DNA of 64,000 bases from Streptomyces sp. Ag109_O5-1 (lineage in GTDB: Bacteria > Actinomycetota > Actinomycetes > Streptomycetales > Streptomycetaceae): assembly GCF_003814875.1 (NCBI RefSeq), contig NZ_RKQF01000001.1:3410001-3474000 (forward strand). Reading direction: 5' to 3'. The translations under genes were made by a program, and so were the position numbers. This document shows positions 7,940-17,205 of the stretch, in pieces (positions within the stretch are counted from its first letter, which is position 1; each line of letters begins with the position of its first letter). The notes under the pieces were generated by a model. The model searched no databases, was not told the DNA's origin, and saw only the letters and a program-made list of their open reading frames with translations.

Positions 7940-9328
7940 CTACTCCGCCGCTACGACCGTGACTTCGCCGATCCCGAGCGCCTCGACGGGCTCCTTGATC
8001 TGTGCCGCGTCACCGACGAGGACGGTCACCAAGCGGTCCACCGGGAACGCGTTCACGACCGCCGCGGTGGCCTCCACCGTGCCGGTGTTGGCCAGTTGGC
8101 GGTAGAGCGTGGCCTGGAAGTCGTCCGGCAGGTACTGCTCGACCTGGTCGGCCAGAGTGCCGGCGACGGCCGCCGCCGTCTCGTACTTGAGCGGCGCCAC
8201 GCCCACGAGGTTCTGCACGGCGACATCGCGCTCGGCGTCCGTGAGGCCCTCGGCGGCGAGCTTGCGCAGCACTGTCCACAGGTCCTGGAGGGCGGGGCCG
8301 GTGTTCGGGGTGTCCACGGAGCCGCTGATGGCGAGCATCGAGGCGCCGGTGCCGTCGGGGGCGGAGCGCAGGACCTGTCCGAAGGAGCGGACGCCGTAGG
8401 TGTAGCCCTTCTCCTCGCGCAGGACGCGGTCCAGGCGGGAGGTGAGGGTGCCGCCGAGGCAGTAGGTGCCGAGCACCTGGGCGGGCCAGACGCGGTCGTG
8501 CCGGTCGGAGCCGACGCGGCCGATGAGCAGCTGCGTCTGGACGGCGCCGGGACGGTCCACGATGACGACACGGCCGGTGTCGTCGGCGCTGATCGAGGGA
8601 ACCGGCCGGGGCTGGGCGGTGGAGCCGTGCCAGGCGCCCAGGGTCTCGCCGAGCAGCTCGTCCAGGTCGATACCGGTCAGGTCGCCGACGACGACCGCGG
8701 TGGCGGTGCCGGGGCGGACGTGCCGGTCGTAGAACGCGCGGACGGCGGCCGCGTCGATCTTCTCGACCGTGTCCTCGGTGCCCTGACGCGGACGGGACAT
8801 CCGCACGGTCGCCGGGAACAGCTCCTTGTAGAGCTCCTTGGCGGCCCGGCGGCTGGGGTTGGCCAGCTCGTGCGGGATCTCGTCGAGGCGGTTGCGGACC
8901 AGCCGCTCGACCTCGCTGTCGGCGAACGCGGGCGCCCTGAGGGCGTCGGACAGCAGCCCGAGGCCCTTGGCGAGACGGGAGGCCGGGACCTCCAGGCTGA
9001 TGCGGACGCCGGGGTGGTCGGCGTGCGCGTCGAGGGTGGCGCCGGCCCGCTCCAGCTCGGCGGCGAACTCCTCGGCGGAGTGCTTGTCGGTGCCCTCCGA
9101 GAACGCGCGCGCCATGATGGTGGCGACGCCGTCCAGGCCGGCCGGTTCGGCGTCCAGGGGCGCGTCGAGAAGTACCTCGACGGCGACGACCTGCTGGCCG
9201 GGGCGGTGGCAGCGCAGCACCGTCAGGCCGTTGTCCAGGGTGCCGCGCTCGGGAGCAGGGAAGGCCCAGGGCCTGGCCTCGCCCGGCTGGGGCTGCGGAT
9301 GGAAGTCCATGCTGGCGAGCTCGGTCAC
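7940..9328 (-). CDS. M16 family peptidase-like subunit lacking the zinc motif
   Basis: A 462-residue member of the pitrilysin/insulinase (M16B) fold. The HxxEH zinc motif expected near residue 60-80 is absent: the equivalent segment reads IMARAFSEGT. It keeps the downstream R/Y-containing segment EEKGYTYGVRSF that completes the active site in heterodimeric M16B enzymes. It is therefore most likely the non-catalytic partner of the upstream M16 protein. Its ATG overlaps the upstream stop by 4 bp (ATGA), supporting 1:1 synthesis. No signal peptide is visible. Confidence 0.87.
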   Translation of the reverse strand: MTELASMDFHPQPQPGEARPWAFPAPERGTLDNGLTVLRCHRPGQQVVAVEVLLDAPLDAEPAGLDGVATIMARAFSEGTDKHSAEEFAAELERAGATLDAHADHPGVRISLEVPASRLAKGLGLLSDALRAPAFADSEVERLVRNRLDEIPHELANPSRRAAKELYKELFPATVRMSRPRQGTEDTVEKIDAAAVRAFYDRHVRPGTATAVVVGDLTGIDLDELLGETLGAWHGSTAQPRPVPSISADDTGRVVIVDRPGAVQTQLLIGRVGSDRHDRVWPAQVLGTYCLGGTLTSRLDRVLREEKGYTYGVRSFGQVLRSAPDGTGASMLAISGSVDTPNTGPALQDLWTVLRKLAAEGLTDAERDVAVQNLVGVAPLKYETAAAVAGTLADQVEQYLPDDFQATLYRQLANTGTVEATAAVVNAFPVDRLVTVLVGDAAQIKEPVEALGIGEVTVVAAE

Positions 9329-10728
9329 TTGGCCGTCTCCTCGTTATCGTTGCCGGCCTCTACGGTCGCTTCCTGCTCCGGGTCCTCGCCGCGCCCCGCC
9401 TCCTGGGTGTGCTCCGCGGACTCCGCGGACAGCGGCTCGTAGACGAGCACCGCGCGGTTGTCGGGCCGCAGACGGGCCTTGGCGACCTCCTGGACCTCCT
9501 CGCGGGTGACCTGGAGGACGCGCTGGACGGCGGTCAGGGCGAGCTGCGGGTCGCCGAACAGGACGGCGAACCGGCACAGTTCGTCCGCGCGGCCCGAGAC
9601 GGTGCCGAGCCGGTCCAGCCATTCGCGCTCCAACTGGGCCTGGGCGCGCTCCATCTCCTCGGGCGTGGGGCCCTCCTCGGCGAACCGGGCGAGCTCCTCG
9701 TCGATGGCGGCCTCGATGACCGGCACCTCGACGTCACCGGAGGTCTTCACGTCCAGCCAGCCCAGGGAGGGCGCCCCGGCGAGCCGCAGCAGGCCGAAGC
9801 CGGCCGCGACGGCCGTACGGTCGCGCCGTACCAGGCGGTTGTAGAGGCGGGAGGACTCGCCGCCGCCGAGGACGGTGAGCGCCAGGTCGGCCGCGTCGGA
9901 CACGCGCGTGCCGTCCTCCGGGAGCCGGTAGGCGGCCATCAGCGCCCGCGCGGGGACCTCCTCGACGACGACCTCGCGCAGCTGCTCGCCCATGATCTCG
10001 GGCAGCGAGCCGTCGCGCGGGGCGGGCTTGCCGTCGTGCGCCGGGATGGAGCCGAAGTACTTCTCGATCCAGGCGAGCGTCTGCTGCGGGTCGATGTCGC
10101 CGACGACCGACAGGACGGCGTTGTTGGGCGCGTAGTACGTGCGGAAGAACGCGCGGGCGTCCTCCAGGGTGGCCGCGTCCAGGTCGGCCATCGAGCCGAT
10201 GGGCGTGTGGTGGTAGGGGTGGCCCTCCGGGTAGGCGAGGGCGGTCAGCTTCTCGAACGCCGTGCCGTAGGGCACGTTGTCGTAGCGCTGGCGGCGTTCG
10301 TTCTTGACGACGTCCCGCTGGTTTTCCATGGACTCGTCGTCCAGGGCGGCGAGCAGGGAGCCCATCCGGTCGGCCTCCAGCCAGAGGGCGAGCTCCAGCT
10401 GGTGGGCGGGCATGGTCTCGAAGTAGTTGGTGCGCTCGAAGCTCGTGGTGCCGTTGAGCGAGCCGCCCGCGCCCTGGACGAGCTCGAAGTGGCCGTTGCC
10501 CTTCACCTGGGCGGAGCCCTGGAACATCAGGTGCTCGAAAAGGTGAGCCAGACCGGTACGGCCCTTGACTTCGTGCCGGGAGCCGACGTCGTACCAGAGG
10601 CAGACCGCCGCGACCGGGGTCAGGTGGTCCTCGGAGAGCACCACGCGCAGACCGTTGGCCAAGCGGTGCTCGGTCGCTGTCAGGCCTCCGGAGCCTGCCT
10701 CGGCCGTGGTCGTGTGACCCATGGGCAT
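9325..10728 (-). CDS. M16 family zinc metallopeptidase, catalytic subunit
   Basis: A 467-residue peptidase with the inverted zinc motif HLFEH at residues 62-66 and a downstream glutamate region (SMENQRDVVKNERR, about 135-150) supplying the third ligand. M16B enzymes degrade peptides inside a clamshell formed by two homologous halves, here encoded by two coupled genes. There is no signal sequence, so it is probably cytosolic. AAGGGA lies about 6 bp before the ATG. The C-terminus is acidic and Glu-rich. It is divergent from parC across 265 bp. Confidence 0.92.
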   Translation of the reverse strand: MPMGHTTTAEAGSGGLTATEHRLANGLRVVLSEDHLTPVAAVCLWYDVGSRHEVKGRTGLAHLFEHLMFQGSAQVKGNGHFELVQGAGGSLNGTTSFERTNYFETMPAHQLELALWLEADRMGSLLAALDDESMENQRDVVKNERRQRYDNVPYGTAFEKLTALAYPEGHPYHHTPIGSMADLDAATLEDARAFFRTYYAPNNAVLSVVGDIDPQQTLAWIEKYFGSIPAHDGKPAPRDGSLPEIMGEQLREVVVEEVPARALMAAYRLPEDGTRVSDAADLALTVLGGGESSRLYNRLVRRDRTAVAAGFGLLRLAGAPSLGWLDVKTSGDVEVPVIEAAIDEELARFAEEGPTPEEMERAQAQLEREWLDRLGTVSGRADELCRFAVLFGDPQLALTAVQRVLQVTREEVQEVAKARLRPDNRAVLVYEPLSAESAEHTQEAGRGEDPEQEATVEAGNDNEETAK

Positions 10729-10993
10729 GTACGTCCCTTCGCTCGCGGAAGCGGTCTAGAACCGGCTTTTTCTGCCGGTCCTGCCACTGTATGCAAGCGT
10801 GCGGGGACCCGGCGAAGTTCCCGCACGACGTACGCCCAGAGCGGATCGCGTAGCCTGCGTCCCACCCGCTTCCGAACGCCTCCCAGGCACCGGGGCGGGC
10901 CGCGGAGACCGGGTCCTGGCCCGGGTTGTCAGTACCGCGGTCCACAATGGTCCGCGTCAGATCCGTTCACGCATGAGCAAGGAGCCGGCAGCG

Positions 10994-13450
10994 ATGGCCC
11001 GCCGCAGCACGAAGACCCCGCCGCCCGACGACTCGTTCGAGGAGAGAATCCTCGATATCGACGTCGTGGACGAGATGCGCGGCTCCTACCTCGAGTACGC
11101 GTACTCGGTCATCTACTCGCGCGCTCTGCCGGACGCCCGCGACGGTCTCAAGCCGGTGCACCGGCGGATCGTCTACCAGATGAACGAGATGGGGCTGCGC
11201 CCCGAGCGCGGCTATGTGAAGTGCGCGCGCGTGGTCGGCGAGGTGATGGGCAAACTGCACCCGCACGGCGACGCGTCGATCTACGACGCGCTGGTGCGCA
11301 TGGCCCAGCCGTTCTCGATGCGGGTCCCGCTGGTCGACGGCCACGGCAACTTCGGTTCGCTGGGCAACGACGACCCGCCGGCCGCCATGCGGTACACCGA
11401 GTGCCGGATGGCCGAGGCGACCAGCCTGATGACCGAGTCGATCGACGAGGACACGGTCGACTTCGCGCCCAACTACGACGGCCAGGAGCAGGAGCCGGTG
11501 GCGCTGCCCGCCGCGTTCCCGAACCTGCTGGTCAACGGCTCGTCGGGGATCGCCGTCGGCATGGCGACCAACATGCCGCCGCACAACCTCGGCGAGGTGA
11601 TCTCGGCCGCCCGGCACCTGATCCGCTACCCGAACGCGGACCTGGAAACGCTGATGAAGCACGTCCCGGGCCCGGACCTGCCGACCGGCGGCCGGATCGT
11701 CGGCCTGGAGGGCGTGCGGGACGCGTACGAGACGGGCCGCGGCACCTTCAGGATCCGGGCCACGGTGGCGGTGGAGACCGTGACGGCCCGCCGCAAGGGC
11801 CTGGTCATCACCGAACTGCCGTTCGCGGTCGGCCCCGAGAAGGTCATCGGCAAGATCAAGGACCTGGTCAACGCCAAGAAGCTGCAGGGCATCGCCGACG
11901 TCAAGGACCTCACCGACCGCGAGCACGGGCTGCGTCTGGTCGTCGAGATCAAGAACGGCTTCGTGCCGGAGGCGGTCCTGGAGCAGCTCTACAAGCTGAC
12001 GCCGATGGAGGAGTCCTTCGGCATCAACAACGTGGCCCTGGTGGACGGCCAGCCGCTCACCCTGGGCCTCAAGGAACTCCTCGAGGTCTACCTCGACCAC
12101 CGCTTCGAGGTGGTCCGCCGGCGCAGCGAGTTCCGCCGCACCAAGCGCCGCGACCGTCTCCACCTGGTCGAGGGCCTGCTGACCGCCCTGGTCGACATCG
12201 ACGAGGTCATCCGGCTGATCCGCTCCAGTGAGAACAGCGCGGAGGCCAAGCAGCGCCTGATGGAGCGCTTCTCGCTGTCGGAGATCCAGACGCAGTACAT
12301 CCTCGACACGCCGCTGCGCCGTCTCACCAAGTACGACCGCATCGAGCTGGAGGCGGAGAAGGAGAAGCTCACCGCGGAGATCGCCGAGCTGACCCGGATC
12401 CTGGAGTCGGACGCGGAGCTGCGCAAGCTGGTCTCGGCCGAACTGGCCGCGGTGGCCAAGAAGTTCGGCACCGAGCGGCGCACGGTCCTGCTGGAGGCCT
12501 CGGGCGCCCCGGCGGCCGTGGTGCCGCTCCAGGTGGCCGACGACCCGTGCCGGGTGCTGCTGTCCTCGACGGGCCTGCTGGCACGCACGACGAACGGCGA
12601 GCCGTTCCCGGAGGACGCCGACGGCAGGCGCGCCAAGCACGACGTGATCGTCTCTGCGGTCCCGGCGACCGCGCGCGGCGAGGTCGGCGCGGTGACCTCG
12701 ACGGGCCGGCTGCTCCGGATCAATGTGGTCGACCTGCCGCAGCTCCCGGAGACGGCGACCGCGCCGAACCTGGCGGGCGGCGCGCCCCTGTCCGAGTTCC
12801 TCTCCCTGGAGGACGGCGAGACGGTGGTCTGCCTGACCACGCTGGACGAGTCCTCGCCGGGGCTCGCCCTCGGCACCGAACAGGGCGTGGTCAAGCGAGT
12901 GGTCCCCGACTACCCGTCCAACAAGGACGAGTTGGAGGTCATCACCCTCAAGGAGGGCGACCGCATCGTCGGCGCGGTGGAGCTGCGCACCGGCGAGGAG
13001 GACCTGGTCTTCATCACGGACGACGCGCAGCTGCTGCGCTACCAGGCCTCCCAGGTGCGTCCGCAGGGCCGCCCGGCGGGCGGTATGGCGGGCATCAAGC
13101 TCACGGACGGCGCGAAGGTCATCTCGTTCACGGCGGTGGACCCGGCGGCCGACGCGGTGGTCTTCACGGTGGCGGGCTCGCGCGGCACGCTCGACGACTC
13201 CGTGCAGACGACGGCCAAGCTGACCCCGTTCGACCAGTACCCGCGCAAGGGACGCGCCACCGGCGGTGTGCGCTGCCAGCGGTTCCTGAAGGGCGAGGAC
13301 TGCCTGTCCTTCGCCTGGGCGGGCCCGGTCCCGGCGAAGGCGGCCCAGAAGAACGGCACCCCGGCCGAGCTCCCGGAGGTCGACCCGCGCCGTGACGGCT
13401 CCGGCGTGTCGCTGCAGAAGACGGTGTCGGTGGTGGCGGGCCCGGTCTAG
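10994..13450 (+). CDS. parC: DNA topoisomerase IV subunit A
   Basis: An 818-residue type IIA topoisomerase breakage-reunion subunit, which with ParE decatenates chromosomes and relaxes supercoils. Catalytic Tyr134 is in AAMRYTE. The winged-helix/tower core covers about residues 20-490 and the C-terminal beta-pinwheel follows. The start ATG at 10994 has AAGGAG 9 bp upstream and matches the family N-terminus; the reading frame stays open upstream to 10799 but that part resembles nothing. In the quinolone region HGDASIYD, Ala94 replaces the usual Ser. The gene ends in a CTAG shared with the convergent GTPase gene. Confidence 0.95.
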   Translation: MARRSTKTPPPDDSFEERILDIDVVDEMRGSYLEYAYSVIYSRALPDARDGLKPVHRRIVYQMNEMGLRPERGYVKCARVVGEVMGKLHPHGDASIYDALVRMAQPFSMRVPLVDGHGNFGSLGNDDPPAAMRYTECRMAEATSLMTESIDEDTVDFAPNYDGQEQEPVALPAAFPNLLVNGSSGIAVGMATNMPPHNLGEVISAARHLIRYPNADLETLMKHVPGPDLPTGGRIVGLEGVRDAYETGRGTFRIRATVAVETVTARRKGLVITELPFAVGPEKVIGKIKDLVNAKKLQGIADVKDLTDREHGLRLVVEIKNGFVPEAVLEQLYKLTPMEESFGINNVALVDGQPLTLGLKELLEVYLDHRFEVVRRRSEFRRTKRRDRLHLVEGLLTALVDIDEVIRLIRSSENSAEAKQRLMERFSLSEIQTQYILDTPLRRLTKYDRIELEAEKEKLTAEIAELTRILESDAELRKLVSAELAAVAKKFGTERRTVLLEASGAPAAVVPLQVADDPCRVLLSSTGLLARTTNGEPFPEDADGRRAKHDVIVSAVPATARGEVGAVTSTGRLLRINVVDLPQLPETATAPNLAGGAPLSEFLSLEDGETVVCLTTLDESSPGLALGTEQGVVKRVVPDYPSNKDELEVITLKEGDRIVGAVELRTGEEDLVFITDDAQLLRYQASQVRPQGRPAGGMAGIKLTDGAKVISFTAVDPAADAVVFTVAGSRGTLDDSVQTTAKLTPFDQYPRKGRATGGVRCQRFLKGEDCLSFAWAGPVPAKAAQKNGTPAELPEVDPRRDGSGVSLQKTVSVVAGPV

Positions 13451-14526
13451 GTCTCGGGCCCGGTCTCGGCCTCGCCGTAGTCGTACTCGTCGCCCTGTAC
13501 GTACCGCAGGACGCCCCACATGCCGTGCTCGTCGGCGTGTGGGGCGTCGTTCGTGCACGCCTCCAACTCCTTGCTCAGGGCGGGCGCGTCGATGCCCGAG
13601 CCGATCAGCACGAGCTGTGTGAGCCGTTCCTCGTCCGGCCCCCAGGCCTCCGGGTAGAAGCGCAGGAACCGCCCCACGGCATGCACGCCGTACCGGTTCC
13701 CGGTGTCGTACGGCCCGAAGTCGACGTACCCCTTGATCCGGTAGAGCCCCGCGGGCCGGCTGTCGAGGAAGGCCATGAGCCTGCGGGGGTCGAGGGGCAG
13801 TTCGCAGGCGAAGGACAGACTGTCGTACGCGGTGTGCAGATGCCCCTCGTGCTCACCCTCGGAGTCATGATCGTGCAGGTCGTCGAAGGACAGCTGCCCG
13901 ATGCGCTCCTCGCCGGGCCGGCAGTCGAACAGGCACTCGGGATCGATACGGCCGTAGGTGGCCGGTACGACGGCGGCGGCCCGGTCGGTGAGCGACCGCA
14001 CCAGCTCCAGTACGCGCTCGCCGCCCCGCTCGGCCCGGTCGAGCTTGTTCACGACGACGAGGTCCGCGAGGGCGAGATGCCGGTCGATCTCGGGGTGCCG
14101 GGTGCGCGTGTCGTCGAACTCGGCGGCGTCCACGACCTCGACGAGTCCGCCGTAGACGATCCCGGGATGTTCGCTGGCGAGCAGCATCCGGACGAGTTCC
14201 TGGGGTTCGGCGAGACCGCTGGCCTCGATCACGATGACGTCGATACCGGTGGCCGGGTCGGCGAGCCGCTCCAGGTACAGGTCCAGTTCGCCGGCGTCGA
14301 CGGCGCAGCACAGGCAGCCGTTGCCGAGCGAGACGGTCGAGTCGCCGAGGGCGCCGGCCACCGCCATCGCGTCGATCTCGATGGCGCCGAAGTCGTTGAC
14401 GATCGCGCCGATCCGGCTGCCGCCGCTGCGGTGCAGCAGGTGGTTGAGGAGCGTGGTCTTCCCCGAGCCCAGGAATCCGGCGAGTACGACGACCGGGATC
14501 TGCCGGGGGCTGCGGTGGTGCTCCAA
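13447..14526 (-). CDS. COG0523 (CobW-type) metal-chaperone GTPase
   Basis: A 359-residue GTPase of the COG0523 family, which delivers zinc or cobalt to target proteins. Seen are the P-loop GFLGSGKT (residues 17-24), the metal-binding GCLCC (Cys71, 73, 74), the VNKLD guanine-specificity motif, and a His/Asp/Glu-rich loop (DLHDHDSEGEHEGHLH) likely to bind metal. I chose the TTG at 14526 because AGGAAGG lies about 7 bp upstream and the P-loop is then at the usual distance; longer in-frame starts add unrelated sequence. The stop shares CTAG with convergent parC, so no terminator separates them. Which metal is served is not determinable here. Confidence 0.85.
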   Translation of the reverse strand: MEHHRSPRQIPVVVLAGFLGSGKTTLLNHLLHRSGGSRIGAIVNDFGAIEIDAMAVAGALGDSTVSLGNGCLCCAVDAGELDLYLERLADPATGIDVIVIEASGLAEPQELVRMLLASEHPGIVYGGLVEVVDAAEFDDTRTRHPEIDRHLALADLVVVNKLDRAERGGERVLELVRSLTDRAAAVVPATYGRIDPECLFDCRPGEERIGQLSFDDLHDHDSEGEHEGHLHTAYDSLSFACELPLDPRRLMAFLDSRPAGLYRIKGYVDFGPYDTGNRYGVHAVGRFLRFYPEAWGPDEERLTQLVLIGSGIDAPALSKELEACTNDAPHADEHGMWGVLRYVQGDEYDYGEAETGPET

Positions 14527-14846
14527 CGGGGGGCCTTCCTGACGTGGACGCGCGCACCGACTCGCGGGTCGGCACGCCTCCGGGGATCGAATGCCACCCC
14601 AGGATACGAGCGGTACGAACCTCGCGAAGTGAACGGTTGTTAGCAGCATGCGCGGGGCAGACGTTGGGCAAGGCGCCGGTTCGTGCGACCCTCGCTTCCT
14701 TCCGTGCGCCTCTTCTCCGCCTCCCCGCCGACCACATCGGCTCGGCACCCTGGGAGACGGCAAGCGCCGCCCACCGCTCGCCGGTCCCCGTCAGCCACCC
14801 CGCACTCCGACGCCCGGCGGACGGTCGCGTGATTTCGGGGGTTGAC
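14527..14846. other. Intergenic region between divergent GTPase and DUF6082 genes
   Basis: 320 bp holding the two divergent start regions. I looked for a Zur-type palindrome in front of the GTPase gene and did not find a convincing one. No RNA gene, repeat or small coding frame with a good ribosome site is visible. Confidence 0.5.
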
Positions 14847-15395
14847 ATGGCCACACAGAACTCTGGGAGGCGGGGGCTGAGCCGCGCTGCCGCCGCGGGA
14901 GCAGCCTTCGCCGCGGGAGCCCTCACCGCCCTCGCCGCGTATCAGCGTTGGCACGAGGCCTCGTGCTCACGCGCAAACCCCGCACGCCGGCTGGACGTGC
15001 AACGCGCCCGGCTCGCCGACTACCAGCGCCTCCAGCTCCGCCTGCTCGACAAGGCCATGGACGACCCCGATCTGGCGGCCGTGATGAGCACGGTCGAAAC
15101 GGAATCCCCCGCACAGCGACGCCAGTACCTCTTCGCGAACGCGCTCTACGCCAACGCCGTCTTCGGCTACCGCATCGGCATCGCCAACCTGGAAGAGCTG
15201 CGGGGCCATCTGCGCGTGCTGGTGAGGAACCCGATTTTCCGCGCGTACTGGGAAGCCACCCGCCCGCATCGCGCGAGCCTCAGGGACGGCTCGGAGGAAG
15301 GACGCGTCGGCCGGATGGTGGACGCCCTCATCCGGGATCTGGACGAGGCCGACACGGACGAATGGTGGGTGGTGGGTGAACCTCCCACCGAATGA
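14847..15395 (+). CDS. DUF6082 family protein, N-terminally anchored
   Basis: A 182-residue Streptomyces-type protein that I recognise as DUF6082; its function is unknown. An N-terminal hydrophobic Ala/Gly-rich stretch (about residues 11-32) is a likely membrane anchor or uncleaved signal. A helical cytosolic-looking domain follows, with the conserved segment around YLFANALYANAVFGYRIG (about 95-112). The ATG is preceded by GGGGG at about 5 bp; a GTG at 14829 would add six residues. Family members are numerous in Streptomyces and often lie near short regulatory-type proteins, as here. Confidence 0.7.
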   Translation: MATQNSGRRGLSRAAAAGAAFAAGALTALAAYQRWHEASCSRANPARRLDVQRARLADYQRLQLRLLDKAMDDPDLAAVMSTVETESPAQRRQYLFANALYANAVFGYRIGIANLEELRGHLRVLVRNPIFRAYWEATRPHRASLRDGSEEGRVGRMVDALIRDLDEADTDEWWVVGEPPTE

Positions 15396-15527
15396 CGGGG
15401 CCAGATAAGGGCCAATAAGCTACCACATACGACCGGTTGGCCCATCCGCACGCGCAACCGTATGACAATGTCTGCGCTATCGTCCGTCCCCTCTAGTCAC
15501 AACCGACGCATGAGGACCGGATCCCCC

Positions 15528-15764
15528 TTGAAAATCGTGCGCCGCATCGGCGCGTCCCCACGTGAGCGCGGCAGTATGACCGGCGAGACCTGCCCGGACA
15601 TCTTCGAACTCAGTGACGGCAATTTCGCGGTCATCGGAACCGAGGCCACCGCGGAACTGGACGACCAGCTCCCCTCGGACGCGGCTCGCGCCGCCTACGA
15701 GCGGATTGTCATCGTGAGCCGGGAAACCCTGGTTCGGGCCAAAGCCGACATCCCCGACGCCTGA
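15528..15764 (+). CDS. Small conserved Streptomyces hypothetical protein
   Basis: A 78-residue soluble protein whose core (CPDIFELSDGNFAVIG, then TAELDDQLPSDAA and IVIVSRETL) resembles a common Streptomyces small hypothetical family; no function is known to me. The TTG at 15528 is chosen because GAGGA lies 11 bp upstream; ATGs at 15510 and 15576 are in frame and possible. It follows the DUF6082 gene by about 130 bp on the same strand, so the two may be linked functionally. Confidence 0.55.
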   Translation: MKIVRRIGASPRERGSMTGETCPDIFELSDGNFAVIGTEATAELDDQLPSDAARAAYERIVIVSRETLVRAKADIPDA

Positions 15765-15928
15765 CATGCCTGCGGAGGACAGGCCACCCCCGCCTCGTCC
15801 ACCGTCACACCGCCCCGCCGCACCCCAACGAGGAGCGGTACGGGCCGTTCCGAGCAACTCGACATCCCAGCCACTGCTCAGTCCTCCTCGTAGGCCCGGC
15901 GCCAGAAGCACCGGGCCACACGTATGCC

Positions 15929-17095
15929 TCAGGCCGCTTTCGGCACCACCACCGGCGCCACCGGCCCCACATACCGTGCCACCGGGCGGATGATCTTCGA
16001 GTCCGCCGCCTGTTCCAGGATGTTGGCGCTCCAGCCGACCACTCGGGCCGCCGCGAAGGTCGGGGTGAACATCTCGCGGGGCAGGCCGCAGAGTTCCATG
16101 ACCACGCCCGCGTAGAACTCGACGTTGGTGTGGAGTTCTCGGCCGGGCTTCAGTTCGGCGAGGATGCGCTCGACGTGGCGTTCGACCTCGACGGCGAAGT
16201 CGACCCGGGGGCCGCCGAAGCCCTGGGCGATCTCGCGCAGCATGCGGGAACGCGGGTCCTCCGTACGGTAGATCGCGTGCCCGAAACCCATCACGCGGTC
16301 GCCGGCGAGGACCCGTGCGCGGATCCAGGGGTCGATCCGGTCCGGCGCCCCGATCGCGTCCAGGGTGTCCAGCGCCCGGCTGGGCGCACCGCCGTGCAAC
16401 GGCCCGGAGAGCGCGCCGACGGCTCCCACCAGACAGGCCGCGACGTCCGCGCCCGTCGATGCGATGACCCTCGCGGTGAACGTTGATGCATTGAATCCGT
16501 GATCAATGGTTGAGATCAAGTATTGCTCAACCGCACGCGCCCGCCGGGGATCGGGTTCCGAACCCGTCAACATGTAGAGGTAGTTGGCGGCGTACGAGAG
16601 ATCCTCACGGGGCTCCACGGGGTCGAGCCCCTTTCCGAGCCGGTACAGCGCGGTGAGCAGCGTCGGTACGGCCGCACAGGCGGCGACTGTGTCGGCCCGC
16701 CGCCGGTCCGCGTCGATGTCGTACACCGGCCGGAACCCCTGGGCCGCGCCGAGCAGCGAGAGCGCGGTGCGCATCCCGGCCAGGGGTCCGGACCTGCCGC
16801 TCGCCGCGGCCACCGCGGGCAGGGCCGCCCGGACCTCGTCGGGCAGGCGCCGCAGCGCCGCGGTCTCGGCGGCGAAGGCGGTGGCACGCTCCGCGTCCGG
16901 CAGTTCGCCGTGGATCAGCAGGTGCCAGACGTCCTCGAAGCCGCGGGTGCGCGCGAGTTCGACGGCCGAGTACTGGCGGTAGTGGTAGAAGCCCTCGGCT
17001 CCCCGGACATCACCGACCTCGGTGTCCGTGACGACGACGCCGGCGAGCCCGCGCGGTACTTCGACCAGGGTCGACGCGGTCCTGTTGACGGTCAT
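15929..17095 (-). CDS. Citrate synthase-like protein with Glu at the catalytic Asp position
   Basis: A 388-residue citrate synthase-fold enzyme that would condense acetyl- or acyl-CoA with oxaloacetate. The catalytic histidines are present: the one in STIDHGFNASTF, and the one in VMGFGHAIYRT. The third residue, normally Asp in NVDFYSG, is Glu here (NVEFYAGVV). This may lower activity or shift specificity, for example towards 2-methylcitrate, or may be normal for this paralogue. Length is usual for the short bacterial form. It is transcribed away from an HTH-fused citrate synthase across a palindrome-rich 110-bp region, suggesting shared control. Confidence 0.85.
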   Translation of the reverse strand: MTVNRTASTLVEVPRGLAGVVVTDTEVGDVRGAEGFYHYRQYSAVELARTRGFEDVWHLLIHGELPDAERATAFAAETAALRRLPDEVRAALPAVAAASGRSGPLAGMRTALSLLGAAQGFRPVYDIDADRRRADTVAACAAVPTLLTALYRLGKGLDPVEPREDLSYAANYLYMLTGSEPDPRRARAVEQYLISTIDHGFNASTFTARVIASTGADVAACLVGAVGALSGPLHGGAPSRALDTLDAIGAPDRIDPWIRARVLAGDRVMGFGHAIYRTEDPRSRMLREIAQGFGGPRVDFAVEVERHVERILAELKPGRELHTNVEFYAGVVMELCGLPREMFTPTFAAARVVGWSANILEQAADSKIIRPVARYVGPVAPVVVPKAA

Positions 17096-17119
17096 GACGT
17101 GCCTCCGTTTTCCTCCCTG

Positions 17120-17178
17120 AACTTGATTCGACTGTCTATGATTGACTCAGATCCTGTCAATATTGATTGATTCAATAC
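17120..17178. promoter_or_regulatory. Palindromic operator region between the two citrate synthase genes
   Basis: This AT-richer stretch holds two adjacent inverted repeats: TTGAC-N9-GTCAA at about 17142-17160 and TATTGA-N5-TCAATA at about 17161-17177. A further TTGATTCGA-like half site lies near 17124. TTGA/TCAA half sites recur through the whole divergent promoter. That is what one expects if the HTH-citrate synthase binds here, but this is inference. Confidence 0.55.
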
Positions 17179-17205
17179 ATGCCGAAGGCGGCTACGGTGA
17201 CGCCC

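Noticed and set aside
10751..10765. GCGGTCTAGAACCGG between the M16 genes and parC as a second dre site
   Set aside because: It shares only the GGTCTAGA core with the DasR element and lacks the outer arms; chance is likely in this composition.
10799..10993. Upstream in-frame extension of parC
   Set aside because: It resembles no ParC N-terminus and contains the divergent promoter; AAGGAG marks the ATG at 10994.
9409..12231. A 940-codon plus-strand frame across the M16 gene and into parC
   Set aside because: Runs antisense to one real gene and out of frame with another; no domain visible.
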